64,000 bases of DNA. Source: Bordetella holmesii ATCC 51541. GTDB taxonomy: Bacteria; Pseudomonadota; Gammaproteobacteria; Burkholderiales; Burkholderiaceae_B. Each line of letters starts with the position of its first letter. Position 1 is the stretch's first letter. Shown here piece by piece: positions 17,244 through 25,932 of this stretch. The notes beneath the pieces are model-generated. The model did no database searches. It saw only the letters and a list, made by a program, of their open reading frames with translations, and was not told the origin of the DNA. The DNA is taken from assembly GCA_000612485.1 (NCBI GenBank), contig CP007494.1:868001-932000 (forward strand), written 5' to 3'. The position numbers and the translations under genes are program-made.

Positions 17244-17718
17244 AAGCCCCCAAGCGCTGGCGCAGATGCAAGGCGGTGCGGATCATGTATTTCTCGACCA
17301 TGTTTTTCGACAGACCCATGCGCTCGGCGATCTCGGCCTGGGTGAGGCCCTCCAGACGCTGCCAGATAAAAACCTGGCAGCATTTGAGCGGTAGTTCCGC
17401 CAGCGCGACTTCCAGCGCCTGGCCCAGTTGTTGGGCACGGGCCTGGGCCACGGGATCGCCCAGCGTGCCGGGCTCGCCGGCTATGGTATCAAGCGGAAGC
17501 CACTGGCGCTCGCCTTCACGGCGAAAGTTGTCGATCGCGGCGTTGCGCGCGGCCTGATGCAGATAGGCGCGCGGCTGCTCGATCTTGGAACTGTCGGCCT
17601 CGAGGCATTTGACGAAGGCGTCGTGCGCAAGATCCCGCGCCGCGTCGCGGCAGCCCAGCTTGCGGGTCCAGACCGCAAGCAGCTCTTCGTAAAAGACAAG
17701 GAAACCGAAAGGACGCAT
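17230..17718 (-). CDS. fecI: FecI-like ECF sigma factor
   Basis: A 162-residue ECF sigma factor of the iron-starvation type. Region 2 is visible as CRDAARDLAHDAFVKCLE and AYLHQAARNAAIDNFRRE; region 4 as LPLKCCQVFIWQRLEGLTQAEIAERMGLSKNMVEKYMIRTA. The start at 17718 (MRPFGFLVFY) is preferred to the upstream ATG at 17742, which overlaps the Fur box spacing. It heads fecI-fecR-receptor, and a Fur box lies 27 bases upstream of its start. It would direct transcription of the receptor gene when the cognate siderophore binds. Confidence 0.92.
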   Translation of the reverse strand: MRPFGFLVFYEELLAVWTRKLGCRDAARDLAHDAFVKCLEADSSKIEQPRAYLHQAARNAAIDNFRREGERQWLPLDTIAGEPGTLGDPVAQARAQQLGQALEVALAELPLKCCQVFIWQRLEGLTQAEIAERMGLSKNMVEKYMIRTALHLRQRLGAYAPN

Positions 17719-17744
17719 GGCACATGATCGATAAGGCCACACAT

Positions 17745-17763
17745 GATAATAGTTTCAATTATC
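17745..17763. promoter_or_regulatory. Fur box upstream of fecI
   Basis: GATAATAGTTTCAATTATC matches 13 of the 19 positions of the consensus Fur box, with both outer hexamers (GATAAT and ATTATC) perfect. It is centred about 36 bases upstream of the fecI start, a normal place for iron repression. Confidence 0.8.
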
Positions 17764-17807
17764 AATTACAAAACGGCCGGCCCACCATCCGGCCGGCCGG
17801 CGCGGGT

Positions 17808-18761
17808 TCAATCCACCTCGGCTCCGGAACGGCGCACCACTTCGCCCCATTTTCCGACTTCAGCGGCGACAAAATCGGCCGTCGCCTTGGGCGAAGACGG
17901 CATGGCCTGAGCCCCTCGATCCGTGAAGAACTTGCTCATCTCCGGGCTGGTGAGCACCTGTCCGATGTGCTTGCTCAGGCTGCCGGTGATGTCGTCGGGA
18001 GTGCCGGCCGGCGCCAGTACGGCGGCCCAGCCGATGGCCTCGAATCCTGGATAGCTCTCGGCCACCGTGGGCACATCCGGCAATTGCGCCAGGCGCTTGC
18101 TCGTCGTGACGGCCAGCGGCACGGCCTTGCCCGATTGGATATGCGGCAAGGCCGCGGTGACCGAATCCACCATGAGGGGAACCTGCGCCCCCAGGAAATC
18201 GGCCTGCGCCGGGCCGCTGCCCTTGTACGGGATGTGGCGGACATCGACGTTCGCGGCTGCCTTGAACATTTCCGCGGCCAGATGCTGCGTGCCACCAATG
18301 CCGGCACTGGCGTAGACCAGGTCGCCGGGTTGGGCGCGCGCGCGCTCGACCAGCGCCGCAATGCTGGTGATGCCTGAAGCCGGCGTGGCCAGGAAAACCA
18401 GCGGCACGGAGAACACGCCCGACACGGGAGCGAAGTCCTGGGTCAAGCTGAAATTGATGTTCTTGTACAGGGTCTGATTGACGGCCGCCGCGCTCCCGGC
18501 GATCACCAGCGTATAGCCGTCGGGCTTGGCGCGAGCGGCTTCGGCCATGCCGATGTTGCTGCCCGCGCCCGCGCGGTTTTCGACCACGATCGTCTGCTTG
18601 AGGTCGGTGCCCAATTTCTCGGCCAACGCGCGCGCGAAGATGTCGGTGGCCTGCCCGGGCGGGAAAGGCACGATCAGGCGGATGGGGCGGTCGGGATAAG
18701 CGGCGTGAGCGGCCGAGGCCAGCGCGACGCTGGTGCACAGGCCGGCAAGAATACGTTTCAT
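17808..18761 (-). CDS. Bug-family periplasmic solute receptor
   Basis: A 317-residue tripartite-tricarboxylate-transporter type receptor. It has a signal peptide to about residue 20 (ASAAHAAYP), [39 protein letters not shown], the [19 protein letters not shown] block and [13 protein letters not shown] in domain 2. All expected parts are present. An upstream in-frame ATG (18887) is rejected because the signal peptide begins at MKRILAGL. No membrane subunits (TctA/TctB) are nearby, as usual for orphan Bug genes in Bordetella. Ligand unknown. It is divergent from the amidohydrolase operon. Confidence 0.9.
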   Translation of the reverse strand: MKRILAGLCTSVALASAAHAAYPDRPIRLIVPFPPGQATDIFARALAEKLGTDLKQTIVVENRAGAGSNIGMAEAARAKPDGYTLVIAGSAAAVNQTLYKNINFSLTQDFAPVSGVFSVPLVFLATPASGITSIAALVERARAQPGDLVYASAGIGGTQHLAAEMFKAAANVDVRHIPYKGSGPAQADFLGAQVPLMVDSVTAALPHIQSGKAVPLAVTTSKRLAQLPDVPTVAESYPGFEAIGWAAVLAPAGTPDDITGSLSKHIGQVLTSPEMSKFFTDRGAQAMPSSPKATADFVAAEVGKWGEVVRRSGAEVD

Positions 18762-19086
18762 GATGAGCTCGCAAAGAGGAATCGTCGCGGGCGCAGCCCG
18801 CACTGTCTCGGTACGCCTTTTGAGCCACCGTCGGGCGCCGACTCGTGTGGCGACTGCCATCCGGCCCCTGTCGGGCCAGGCCTTCATGATAAAGGCAAAT
18901 ACGGGCCGGCACCTCGCGCCGCCGTCTGCCAGCCGCGGACGCGACGCTGCGCCAGACCGCTTTCTCTACGGGGTATTTGCTCATAAGCACAAGAAAAGAA
19001 CGAATCCTTCGTTGGGCTGCACGACGCACTGTCTTAGAGTTTTTCGTCAGCAGTGATACCGACGTTTTTCTTTTCTGGAGCCCGCC
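18762..19086. other. Divergent intergenic region, no gene seen
   Basis: This 325-base gap separates the Bug receptor (minus) from the amidohydrolase operon (plus). The last 80 bases turn T-rich and end with a TGGAG ribosome site nine bases before ATG 19087. No recognisable operator, RNA or small conserved gene was found. Confidence 0.5.
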
Positions 19087-20604
19087 ATGAACGACCGTCT
19101 CAGCCGCGTCCAAGCCTCGCGATCCGCCGCCGTCAAAGCCACGCTGGACTACCCGGTGATCGACACCGATGTCCACGTCAACGACTACGCGCCCATTCTG
19201 GAAGACTACGTGCAGCACTATGGCGGCGCCAAACTGGTGGACGCACTGCGCCGTGCGCTGGGCGCGCGCTTTGCGACAAAATCGCAAGGCCGAGACTGGT
19301 ATGCGCAAACGGCCGAAGAGCGTCAGTACAACCGCACGCCGCGCGCGCCATGGTGGGCACGCGTCACGCGCAATACCCTGGATCTGGCGACCTACACGCT
19401 TCCCGAACTGCTCTACGAGCGCCTGGCGGAACAGGGCTCGGATTACTCCGTCCTGTTTCCCAATGATGTGCTGGCGCCCTTGGCCGCGCGTGACGATACG
19501 CGTCAGGCACTGCACCGCGCCATAAATCACTTTCACGCCGACCAGTACCGCAAGTACGCCGATCGCCTCACGCCGGTGGCGGGCATTCCGATGAGCACCC
19601 CGCAAGAGGCCATCGAGGAGCTGGAGTTCGCGGTCAAGACCCTGGGCCTGAAGGTCATCAATATCCCGGGTGGCGTCAAACGCCCCATCAAGGCCATTGC
19701 CGACAAATATCCCGCCAGCGATTACCCCGAGATTGCCAAACACGCCCACTACACCGACTTCTACGGCATCGACAGCGAGTATGACTACGACCCGTTCTGG
19801 GCCAAGGTCGTCGAGCTGGGTGTGCCGGTGACCACGCACTACGGCAGCCAGGGGTGGACGGGACGCCAGTCCATCAGCAACTACATGTTCAACCACATCG
19901 GGCATTTCGCCGATGGCTCGCAGGCCTTTGCCAAGGCGCTGTTCTTCGGCGGCGTCACGCGTCGTTTTCCCGGCCTGCGCGTCGGCCTGCTCGAAGGCGG
20001 CGCGGACTGGGGCTCGCATGTGTATACGCACCTGGTCGACCGCTGGGAAAAACGCAATCGGGTCGCCGTGCAGAACTACAACCCGGCCCATGCCGACCTG
20101 GCGCTGCTGAAAAACCTGTTCGAGCGCTACGGGGCCGATTTCATCAAGGGCCGCGACATCGATCCGGCCCAACTGCTGCGCGACAGCCTGGGTATCTCCG
20201 CACTGCCCCACAGCCGCGATCCCAACCCCGACGAACTCGACGACTTCGCACTGGCAGGCATTGAAAGCGTCGAGGACATCCGTGCGCGCTGGGTCGACAG
20301 TTTCTATTTTGGCTCAGAGGCCGACGATCGTACCGTGGCCGCCGCGTTCAACGACCGCGTCAATCCGCTGGGTACAAAAATCAACGCCATCTGGTCATCG
20401 GACGTCGGCCACTGGGATGTGCCGGATCTGACCGAACCGTTGGCAGAGAGCTGGGACCTGGTCGAACAAGGCGTCATCAGCGCCGCCGACTTCAAGGCCT
20501 TTGTCTTTGGCAACCCCTACCGCTTCTACACCGAAGCCAACCCCGCGTTCTTCGTGGGCACCGAAGTCGAACGCAAGCTCGCCTCGCAAGCAAAAGCCGC
20601 CTGA
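19087..20604 (+). CDS. Amidohydrolase superfamily metal-dependent hydrolase
   Basis: A 505-residue amidohydrolase of the aminocarboxymuconate-semialdehyde-decarboxylase/COG2159 type. Near the N terminus VIDTDVHVND supplies the HxH-like metal-binding strand. Later parts include PVAGIPMSTPQEAIEELEFA, VTTHYGSQGW with a histidine ligand, and AIWSSDVGHWDVPD with the terminal aspartate. It is longer than typical ACMSD-like enzymes (about 330-400 residues), with extra N- and C-terminal segments. It leads an operon of sulfonate-type ABC transporter and flavin monooxygenase genes, so it may hydrolyse or decarboxylate the imported compound. The precise reaction is unknown. Confidence 0.82.
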   Translation: MNDRLSRVQASRSAAVKATLDYPVIDTDVHVNDYAPILEDYVQHYGGAKLVDALRRALGARFATKSQGRDWYAQTAEERQYNRTPRAPWWARVTRNTLDLATYTLPELLYERLAEQGSDYSVLFPNDVLAPLAARDDTRQALHRAINHFHADQYRKYADRLTPVAGIPMSTPQEAIEELEFAVKTLGLKVINIPGGVKRPIKAIADKYPASDYPEIAKHAHYTDFYGIDSEYDYDPFWAKVVELGVPVTTHYGSQGWTGRQSISNYMFNHIGHFADGSQAFAKALFFGGVTRRFPGLRVGLLEGGADWGSHVYTHLVDRWEKRNRVAVQNYNPAHADLALLKNLFERYGADFIKGRDIDPAQLLRDSLGISALPHSRDPNPDELDDFALAGIESVEDIRARWVDSFYFGSEADDRTVAAAFNDRVNPLGTKINAIWSSDVGHWDVPDLTEPLAESWDLVEQGVISAADFKAFVFGNPYRFYTEANPAFFVGTEVERKLASQAKAA

Positions 20605-20620
20605 TCCCTGGAGTCCATGC

Positions 20621-21706
20621 ATGAATACGCTGTCCAAAACGGTGGCCCGCGCCGCCCTGCTCATTCTTCTTACCACGACCGCCGCCGCACAGGCTGCCGA
20701 GGTGGTCCGCATCGGCGTGGCCACGGCCGGCGGCGGAGATCCCATCACCTGGGGCGGCTCGCCCGGCGGCGTGGTTCGCGCCACCCAAGCACTGGAAGAA
20801 GCCTTCAAGGACGACGGCGTGAAGGTGGAGTGGCTGTTCTTCAAGGGCGCCGGCCCTGCTGTCAACGAAGCCTTGTCCAACAAGCAGATCGACTTTGCCT
20901 ATCAAGGTGACCTGCCGCAGGTCGTGGGCCGGGCCAATGGTCTGAAGACCAAGTTGCTGCTGGTCAGCGGCGCGCGCAACAACCTGTACGTCGTCGCGCC
21001 GCCGGCCTCGACGCTCTCGCGCATCGAAGACCTGAAAGACCACAAGGTGTCGATCTTCCGCGGCACCAACGGTCATCTGGTCGCCATCAATGTACTGGCC
21101 GCGCACGGTCTGGCCGAACGCGATATCAAGAGCGTGAATCTGGACACCGGCAGCGCCCAGGCCGCGCTCGTTTCCAACGGCGTGGACGCCGCATTCGGCG
21201 GCTATGAGTGGTTCAAGGTCCGCGACAAAGGCCTGGCCAAGGTGATCTATTCCACGCAGGGCCAGGATCCCGCCTTCACGCGCCAGGCCTCGCTGCTGGT
21301 GCGCGAAGACTTCGAGCGCGAGAACCCGGCCCAGGTGCAGAAGGTGGTCGACGTCTTCGTACAGGCCGCCAAATGGGCCTCGGACGAGAAAAACCGCGAT
21401 GCCTTGTTCAAGATCTGGGAGAAAAGCGGCGTTCCCTATGCCTCCTGGGCCGCCGAGTTCGACAAGCAAGACCTGGCGGTGCGCAACTCGCCGCTGGTCG
21501 ATGACTTCATCATTGCCCGCTACAAAGCCGTGGCCGCCGACGCGCTGAAGGAAAAACTCATCTGCCGCCCGGTCGCCATCGATGGATGGTTCGACACCCG
21601 TTATATCGATCAGGCGCTCAAGACGCAGGGATTGACCGGCCACTGGACGCCGTTTGATGCCAGCGGCCTACCCGCCAGCCAGGCTCCCCAGGCCAGCACG
21701 CGCTGA
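20621..21706 (+). CDS. Sulfonate-type ABC transporter substrate-binding protein
   Basis: A 361-residue periplasmic receptor with a signal peptide (residues 1 to about 25, TAAAQAAEV). The SsuA/NMT1-like blocks are RIGVATAGGGDPITWGG, WLFFKGAGPAVNEALSNKQI, DFAYQGDLPQVVGRANG and later AAFGGYEWF. ATG 20621 with a GGAG site is chosen over an earlier in-frame ATG inside the amidohydrolase gene. It lies 16 bases after the amidohydrolase and 22 before the first permease. The family binds sulfonates, taurine or related anions; this ligand is not known. Confidence 0.88.
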   Translation: MNTLSKTVARAALLILLTTTAAAQAAEVVRIGVATAGGGDPITWGGSPGGVVRATQALEEAFKDDGVKVEWLFFKGAGPAVNEALSNKQIDFAYQGDLPQVVGRANGLKTKLLLVSGARNNLYVVAPPASTLSRIEDLKDHKVSIFRGTNGHLVAINVLAAHGLAERDIKSVNLDTGSAQAALVSNGVDAAFGGYEWFKVRDKGLAKVIYSTQGQDPAFTRQASLLVREDFERENPAQVQKVVDVFVQAAKWASDEKNRDALFKIWEKSGVPYASWAAEFDKQDLAVRNSPLVDDFIIARYKAVAADALKEKLICRPVAIDGWFDTRYIDQALKTQGLTGHWTPFDASGLPASQAPQASTR

Positions 21707-21728
21707 CGCCATCCATCAAGGAGTCATC

Positions 21729-22553
21729 ATGAGCACGCTGAGCCTGCCCCGTTTACCGGCACTTGCCTTGGATGGCCGAGGCCTGGCCTGGCAATTGGCC
21801 CCTTGGCTGCTGCCTCTGTTGCTTTACCTGTTGTGGCATACCGGCGCCGCGCAAGGCTGGATCTCCTCCCAGGTGCTGCCGCCTCCCGCCTATGTGTGGG
21901 AGACGCTGCGCGAACTGGCCACCAGTGGCGACCTCTGGCTGCACCTAGGCGCGAGCATGGCACGTGTCCTGGTCGGCTTTGCCACCGGCGCCTTGCTGGG
22001 CCTGGTCCTGGGCGTGGCCATGGGCCTGTGGCGTCCGTTGCAGGCCTACCTGCTGCCCCTGTTCAACGCGCTGGTGCAGATTCCGGTGCTGGCCTGGCTG
22101 CCCTTCGTGCTCTTGCTGGTGGGCATCGGCGAGACACTCAAGTACATCCTCATCGCCAAGGCCGCCCTGGTGCCGGTCACGCTGGGCACGCTGCAAGGCT
22201 TCCGCCTGGCCAGCCCGGCACTGCGCGAAGTCGCCCGCGTCTATGGCTACAGCCGGCGCCAGGAGGTGCTGGAGGTCGTGCTGCCGCTGGCCACGCCCAC
22301 GATTTTTACCGGACTGCGCCTGGGCTTTACCAAAGCCTGGTTGTCGCTGGTGGTGGTCGAACTGGTCGCCTCGAGCGAAGGCCTTGGTTACCTGATCGTC
22401 TACGGCCGGCAGTTGTTCCAGCTCGATCTGGTCATGGCCGCTGTCATCATCGTCGGCGCAGTGGGCTACGCCATCGACCGTCTGCTCGACTGGAGCGAGA
22501 CGCTTCTGATCGGAGCGCATCGTGCCGGCAATCCGCAGGGAGAACGGCCATGA
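21729..22553 (+). CDS. ABC transporter permease 1, SsuC/TauC type
   Basis: A 274-residue inner-membrane permease with about six hydrophobic helices and an EAA loop (EVARVYGYSRRQEVLEVVLPLATPTIFTG). The start 21729 follows an AAGGAG site. It overlaps the second permease by four bases (ATGA). The adjacent permease is related but clearly different in sequence, so the channel is probably a heterodimer rather than the homodimer usual for Ssu/Tau systems. Confidence 0.9.
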   Translation: MSTLSLPRLPALALDGRGLAWQLAPWLLPLLLYLLWHTGAAQGWISSQVLPPPAYVWETLRELATSGDLWLHLGASMARVLVGFATGALLGLVLGVAMGLWRPLQAYLLPLFNALVQIPVLAWLPFVLLLVGIGETLKYILIAKAALVPVTLGTLQGFRLASPALREVARVYGYSRRQEVLEVVLPLATPTIFTGLRLGFTKAWLSLVVVELVASSEGLGYLIVYGRQLFQLDLVMAAVIIVGAVGYAIDRLLDWSETLLIGAHRAGNPQGERP

Positions 22554-23338
22554 TCGCGCAACCGATCACCGCAGTCGACGAAAACCAGCGGCGCTGGCGA
22601 GGTGCCGTGCTGCCGGCGGCCCTCATCCTGCTTTGGTGGGCGGCCTCTCAGGCCGGGGTCGTCAACTCGGCGCTGCTGGTCTCGCCCGCCAAGGTGCTGG
22701 AAACGGCCGCCGACCAGATATTCACCGGCAAGCTCTGGCGCGCCTTGGGAGCCAGCCTCGCGCGGGAACTGACCGGCTTTGTCATCGGCACCACCAGCGG
22801 GCTGGTGCTGGGCGCGCTGCTGGGTGTGTCGCGCGTGTTCAACCGGCTGGTCGGGCCGAGCTTCAATACGTTCAAGCAGATCTCGCTCTTTGCCTGGATT
22901 CCGCTGATTTCGGTGTGGTTCGGGCTGGGCGACATCGCCAAGGTCGTGTTTCTGTCGCTGGCCGCGCTGGTGCCCGTTGTGGTCAATACCTGCGACGGCA
23001 TACGCAGCACGCCCCCGGCCTTGCTGGAAGTCGCGCGCGTCTACGGCTACACGCGGCGCCAGACCTTTCTGTATGTCGTGCTGCCGGCTGCCACGCCCGC
23101 GATCTTCACGGGCATCTATCTGGCGCTTATCTATTCCTGGCTGGCCACCATAGGCGCCGAATACCTGCTGGTGGCCGGCGTGGGAATCGGCAATCTGCTC
23201 ATCGAGGGCAGCGAACACTTTCAGATGGATCTGGTCATTTTCGGCATGTTCGTCGTCGGCCTGGTCGGCTGGTTGTTGAACGCGCTGGCCCGCTCCATTG
23301 AACGCCGTCTCGCCTTTCTGCGTGGCGCGGCGCAATAA
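22550..23338 (+). CDS. ABC transporter permease 2, SsuC/TauC type
   Basis: A 262-residue permease homologous to the preceding one, with an EAA loop (EVARVYGYTRRQTFLYVVLPAATPAIFTG) and six hydrophobic segments. Both permeases share VARVYGY-RRQ, pointing to gene duplication. The ATG start overlaps the preceding stop. A longer in-frame start inside permease 1 is not supported because it would add a non-hydrophobic, arginine-rich leader. It pairs with permease 1 and the next-encoded ATPase. Confidence 0.9.
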   Translation: MIAQPITAVDENQRRWRGAVLPAALILLWWAASQAGVVNSALLVSPAKVLETAADQIFTGKLWRALGASLARELTGFVIGTTSGLVLGALLGVSRVFNRLVGPSFNTFKQISLFAWIPLISVWFGLGDIAKVVFLSLAALVPVVVNTCDGIRSTPPALLEVARVYGYTRRQTFLYVVLPAATPAIFTGIYLALIYSWLATIGAEYLLVAGVGIGNLLIEGSEHFQMDLVIFGMFVVGLVGWLLNALARSIERRLAFLRGAAQ

Positions 23339-23355
23339 CGACAGGATGCATCCGC

Positions 23356-24201
23356 ATGACACACTCTACTTCCACGTTGGACCTGGATCTGCAGACGGTG
23401 AGCAAGCGCTACGCCAGCCATCAGGCCGAAGGCGGCGCGCTTCAGGTGCTCGACGGCATCGACCTGCATATCCCTTCGGGCGAGTTTCTCTCTATCGTGG
23501 GGACCAGCGGCTGCGGGAAATCCACCCTCTTGCGGCTGATCCTCGGTCTGGACAGCCACTACGAAGGACAGATCGCGCTAGGCGGGGCTCCCGTGCAGGG
23601 CACCGGCCCGGAGCGCGGGATCGTCTTTCAGGATCACCGGCTCTTCCCATGGCTGACCGTCGCACAGAACATCGCAGTCGGCCTGCGCAACGCCAGCATC
23701 AGCGAGGCCGACAAGCGCGACCGGGTAGCCGAACACGTCGCGCTGGTTGGCCTGGAGGGTTTTGAGCGCTCCTATCCACATCAGATCTCCGGCGGCATGG
23801 CCCAGCGCGTGGCGATCGCGCGCGGCCTGGTCAATCGGCCGCGCGTGCTGCTGCTCGACGAACCCTTCGGCGCGCTGGACGCGTTGACGCGAGCGCGCCT
23901 GCAAACCGAACTTCAGCGGATCTGGCAAAAAGAGCGCATCACCATGATTCTGGTCACGCACGACGTGGAAGAAGCCGTCTTCCTCGGCGACCGTGTCGTC
24001 GTGATGCAGCCACGGCCCGGGCGTATCCGGTGCATCGTCCCCGTGCCGCTGGCGCATCCCCGCAACCGCAGCGACCCCCGGTTCATTCAGATTCGCGACG
24101 ACGTGCTGTCCGACTTTCTGGGCCCCGTAGCCACGCAAACACCGCTGCCCGAGCGTGCCCCGGCTCACCCCTCTCTCGCCTCCCTGCGCATGGCCTGGTA
24201 A
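23356..24201 (+). CDS. ABC transporter ATPase, SsuB/TauB type
   Basis: A 281-residue ATPase with all motifs: Walker A GTSGCGKSTL, Q-loop IVFQDHRLFPW, signature ISGGMAQRVAIARGL, Walker B LLLDEPFGALD and switch VTHDVEEAV. The C-terminal 50 residues match the SsuB/TauB extension. It is intact and would power the two-permease transporter just upstream. It could in principle also serve the permease at 6899-7696, whose own ATPase is truncated. Confidence 0.92.
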   Translation: MTHSTSTLDLDLQTVSKRYASHQAEGGALQVLDGIDLHIPSGEFLSIVGTSGCGKSTLLRLILGLDSHYEGQIALGGAPVQGTGPERGIVFQDHRLFPWLTVAQNIAVGLRNASISEADKRDRVAEHVALVGLEGFERSYPHQISGGMAQRVAIARGLVNRPRVLLLDEPFGALDALTRARLQTELQRIWQKERITMILVTHDVEEAVFLGDRVVVMQPRPGRIRCIVPVPLAHPRNRSDPRFIQIRDDVLSDFLGPVATQTPLPERAPAHPSLASLRMAW

Positions 24202-24218
24202 CAGGTCTGGAGATTCTC

Positions 24219-25568
24219 ATGACGACAAGACAGATCAAACTCGGTGCCTTCCTGATGCAGACAGGGCACCATATCGCCGCCTGGCGCCACCCCGGCGCCC
24301 AAGCCGACGCCAGCATCAATATCCGCCACTATGTCGAACTCGCCAAGCGCGCGGAGGCGGCCTGCTTTGACGCCCTCTTTCTGGCAGACTCGGTGGGTGT
24401 GCGCAACAGCGAACTGGACTCTCTGGCTCGCACCGCGCGCAGCGATCAGTTCGAACCCCTGACGCTACTGTCGGCGCTGGCCATGGTGACAGAGCGAATC
24501 GGGCTGATTGCCACCGTCTCGACCACCTACAACGAGCCTTACCATGTCGCCCGCAAGTTCGCCTCGCTCGACCATATCAGTGGCGGACGTTCCGGCTGGA
24601 ACCTGGTGACATCCAGCGGTCTGGGCGAAGCCCAGAACTTCAATCTCGACGAGCATCTCGAGCACGCCATCCGATACGCGCGTGCCGCAGAGTTCCACGA
24701 TGTCGTGCTGGGCCTGTGGAACAGCTGGGAAGACGACGCCTTCGTGCGCGACACGGCCAGCGGGCAGTACTTCGCCCCGGAAAAAGTACACCCGCTCAAT
24801 CATCGCGGCGAACACTTCCGGATGCGTGGCCCCCTGAACGTCGCACGCTCGCCCCAGGGCCGGCCGATCGTCGTCCAGGCGGGCGCGTCAGCGGCTGGCC
24901 GCGACCTCGCGGCGCGCACGGCCGAAGTCATTTTCGTGGCGCATCAGACCTTCGACGAAGCCCAGTCTTTCTATCGCGACATCAAACAACGGGCCGGTGT
25001 CTACGGACGGCATCCGGACGAGATCAAGATCATGCCCGGCATCTTTCCGGTCATCGGCAGGACACAACAAGAGGCCGAAGAAAAATTCGCCCAACTGCAA
25101 GAGCTGATCCACCCGGTGGTCGGCGTGCGGCTACTGTCCAACATGATAGGCGCGGACCTCAGCGGCTATCCGGTCGACGGTCCCCTTCCCGACCTGCCGC
25201 AGACCAACGGCGGCAAAAGCCGCCAACAATTGCTGGTGGATCTTGCGCGGCGAGACGGGCTGAGCATTCGCGACCTGTATCTGCGTATCGCCGGCGCGCG
25301 CGGCCACCAGCAGATCGTGGGCACGCCCGAACGGGTGGCAGACCAGTTGCAGCAATGGTTCGAGGAGGAAGGCGCCGACGGCTTCAACATCATGTCGCCC
25401 TGGCTGCCTGGCGGGCTGGATGACTTCATTGAGCTGGCGTTGCCCGAATTGCGCCGCCGCGGCCTGGTACGCACTCACTATCAGGGTCGCACCCTGCGCG
25501 ACCATCTCGGCCTGCGACGGCCGGCGCATCCGGCAGCCGTCGCGCGCCAGGCGCGCGCGGCAGCCTGA
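24219..25568 (+). CDS. Flavin-dependent monooxygenase, NtaA/SnaA/DszA family
   Basis: A 449-residue LLM flavin monooxygenase of the nitrilotriacetate-monooxygenase group. Motifs include KLGAFLMQTGHHIAAWRHP, the FDALFLADS strand, DHISGGRSGWNLVTS and a terminal FNIMSPWLPGG region. Enzymes of this group use FMNH2 from a separate reductase to oxidise and break C-S or C-N bonds (DszA, NtaA, dimethylsulfone monooxygenase). It is the last gene of the operon, 17 bases after the ATPase. With the sulfonate-type transporter this suggests release of sulfur, or an amine, from an imported organic compound. Confidence 0.9.
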   Translation: MTTRQIKLGAFLMQTGHHIAAWRHPGAQADASINIRHYVELAKRAEAACFDALFLADSVGVRNSELDSLARTARSDQFEPLTLLSALAMVTERIGLIATVSTTYNEPYHVARKFASLDHISGGRSGWNLVTSSGLGEAQNFNLDEHLEHAIRYARAAEFHDVVLGLWNSWEDDAFVRDTASGQYFAPEKVHPLNHRGEHFRMRGPLNVARSPQGRPIVVQAGASAAGRDLAARTAEVIFVAHQTFDEAQSFYRDIKQRAGVYGRHPDEIKIMPGIFPVIGRTQQEAEEKFAQLQELIHPVVGVRLLSNMIGADLSGYPVDGPLPDLPQTNGGKSRQQLLVDLARRDGLSIRDLYLRIAGARGHQQIVGTPERVADQLQQWFEEEGADGFNIMSPWLPGGLDDFIELALPELRRRGLVRTHYQGRTLRDHLGLRRPAHPAAVARQARAAA

Positions 25569-25574
25569 GCGCGA

Positions 25575-25790
25575 TCACAGCTTGGCGACCGAGACCTCGG
25601 TTGCCTTGACGAAGGCCAGCACCTCGGTGCCCACCTGCAGGTCCAGTTCCTTGATCGACCGCGTCGTGATCACCGAGGTCACGATGCCGGCCGGCGTCTC
25701 GACATCCACTTCGGATACCACCGAGCCCAGGACAATCTCCTTGATTTTGCCGCGAAACTGATTGCGCGCATTGATGATGGGAAGCGTCAT
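25575..25790 (-). CDS. Molbindin (single TOBE/Mop domain) protein
   Basis: A 71-residue protein made of one Mop domain: NARNQFRGKIKEIVLGSVVSE, then TSVITTRSIKELDL, GTEVLAFVKATEVS. Molbindins form hexamers that store molybdate or tungstate. The start 25790 is preceded by an AGGAG site. It is convergent with the flavin monooxygenase with only six bases between stops. A link to molybdate use by nearby genes cannot be shown; no molybdenum transporter or molybdoenzyme is in the window. Confidence 0.88.
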   Translation of the reverse strand: MTLPIINARNQFRGKIKEIVLGSVVSEVDVETPAGIVTSVITTRSIKELDLQVGTEVLAFVKATEVSVAKL

Positions 25791-25932
25791 GAATACTCTC
25801 CTGCATGAGTCGCCCGGTACACCCCGGGGAAAGGCTGGCCGGCGGGCACCGCGCCCGCAGCAGCGCATAGCCCAAGACGATCGGCTCTGCCTGCAAACGC
25901 ACGATTGCGACTAAGGATATAAGCGCCCGGCC

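Noticed and set aside
17860..20211. A 783-codon minus-strand open frame across the Bug receptor and amidohydrolase genes
   Set aside because: It is mostly out of frame with the Bug receptor and antisense to the amidohydrolase; no family pattern is visible in it.
25575..25790. Molbindin as part of the sulfonate/monooxygenase operon
   Set aside because: It is on the opposite strand and has its own ribosome site, so it is a separate unit whose closeness may be chance.
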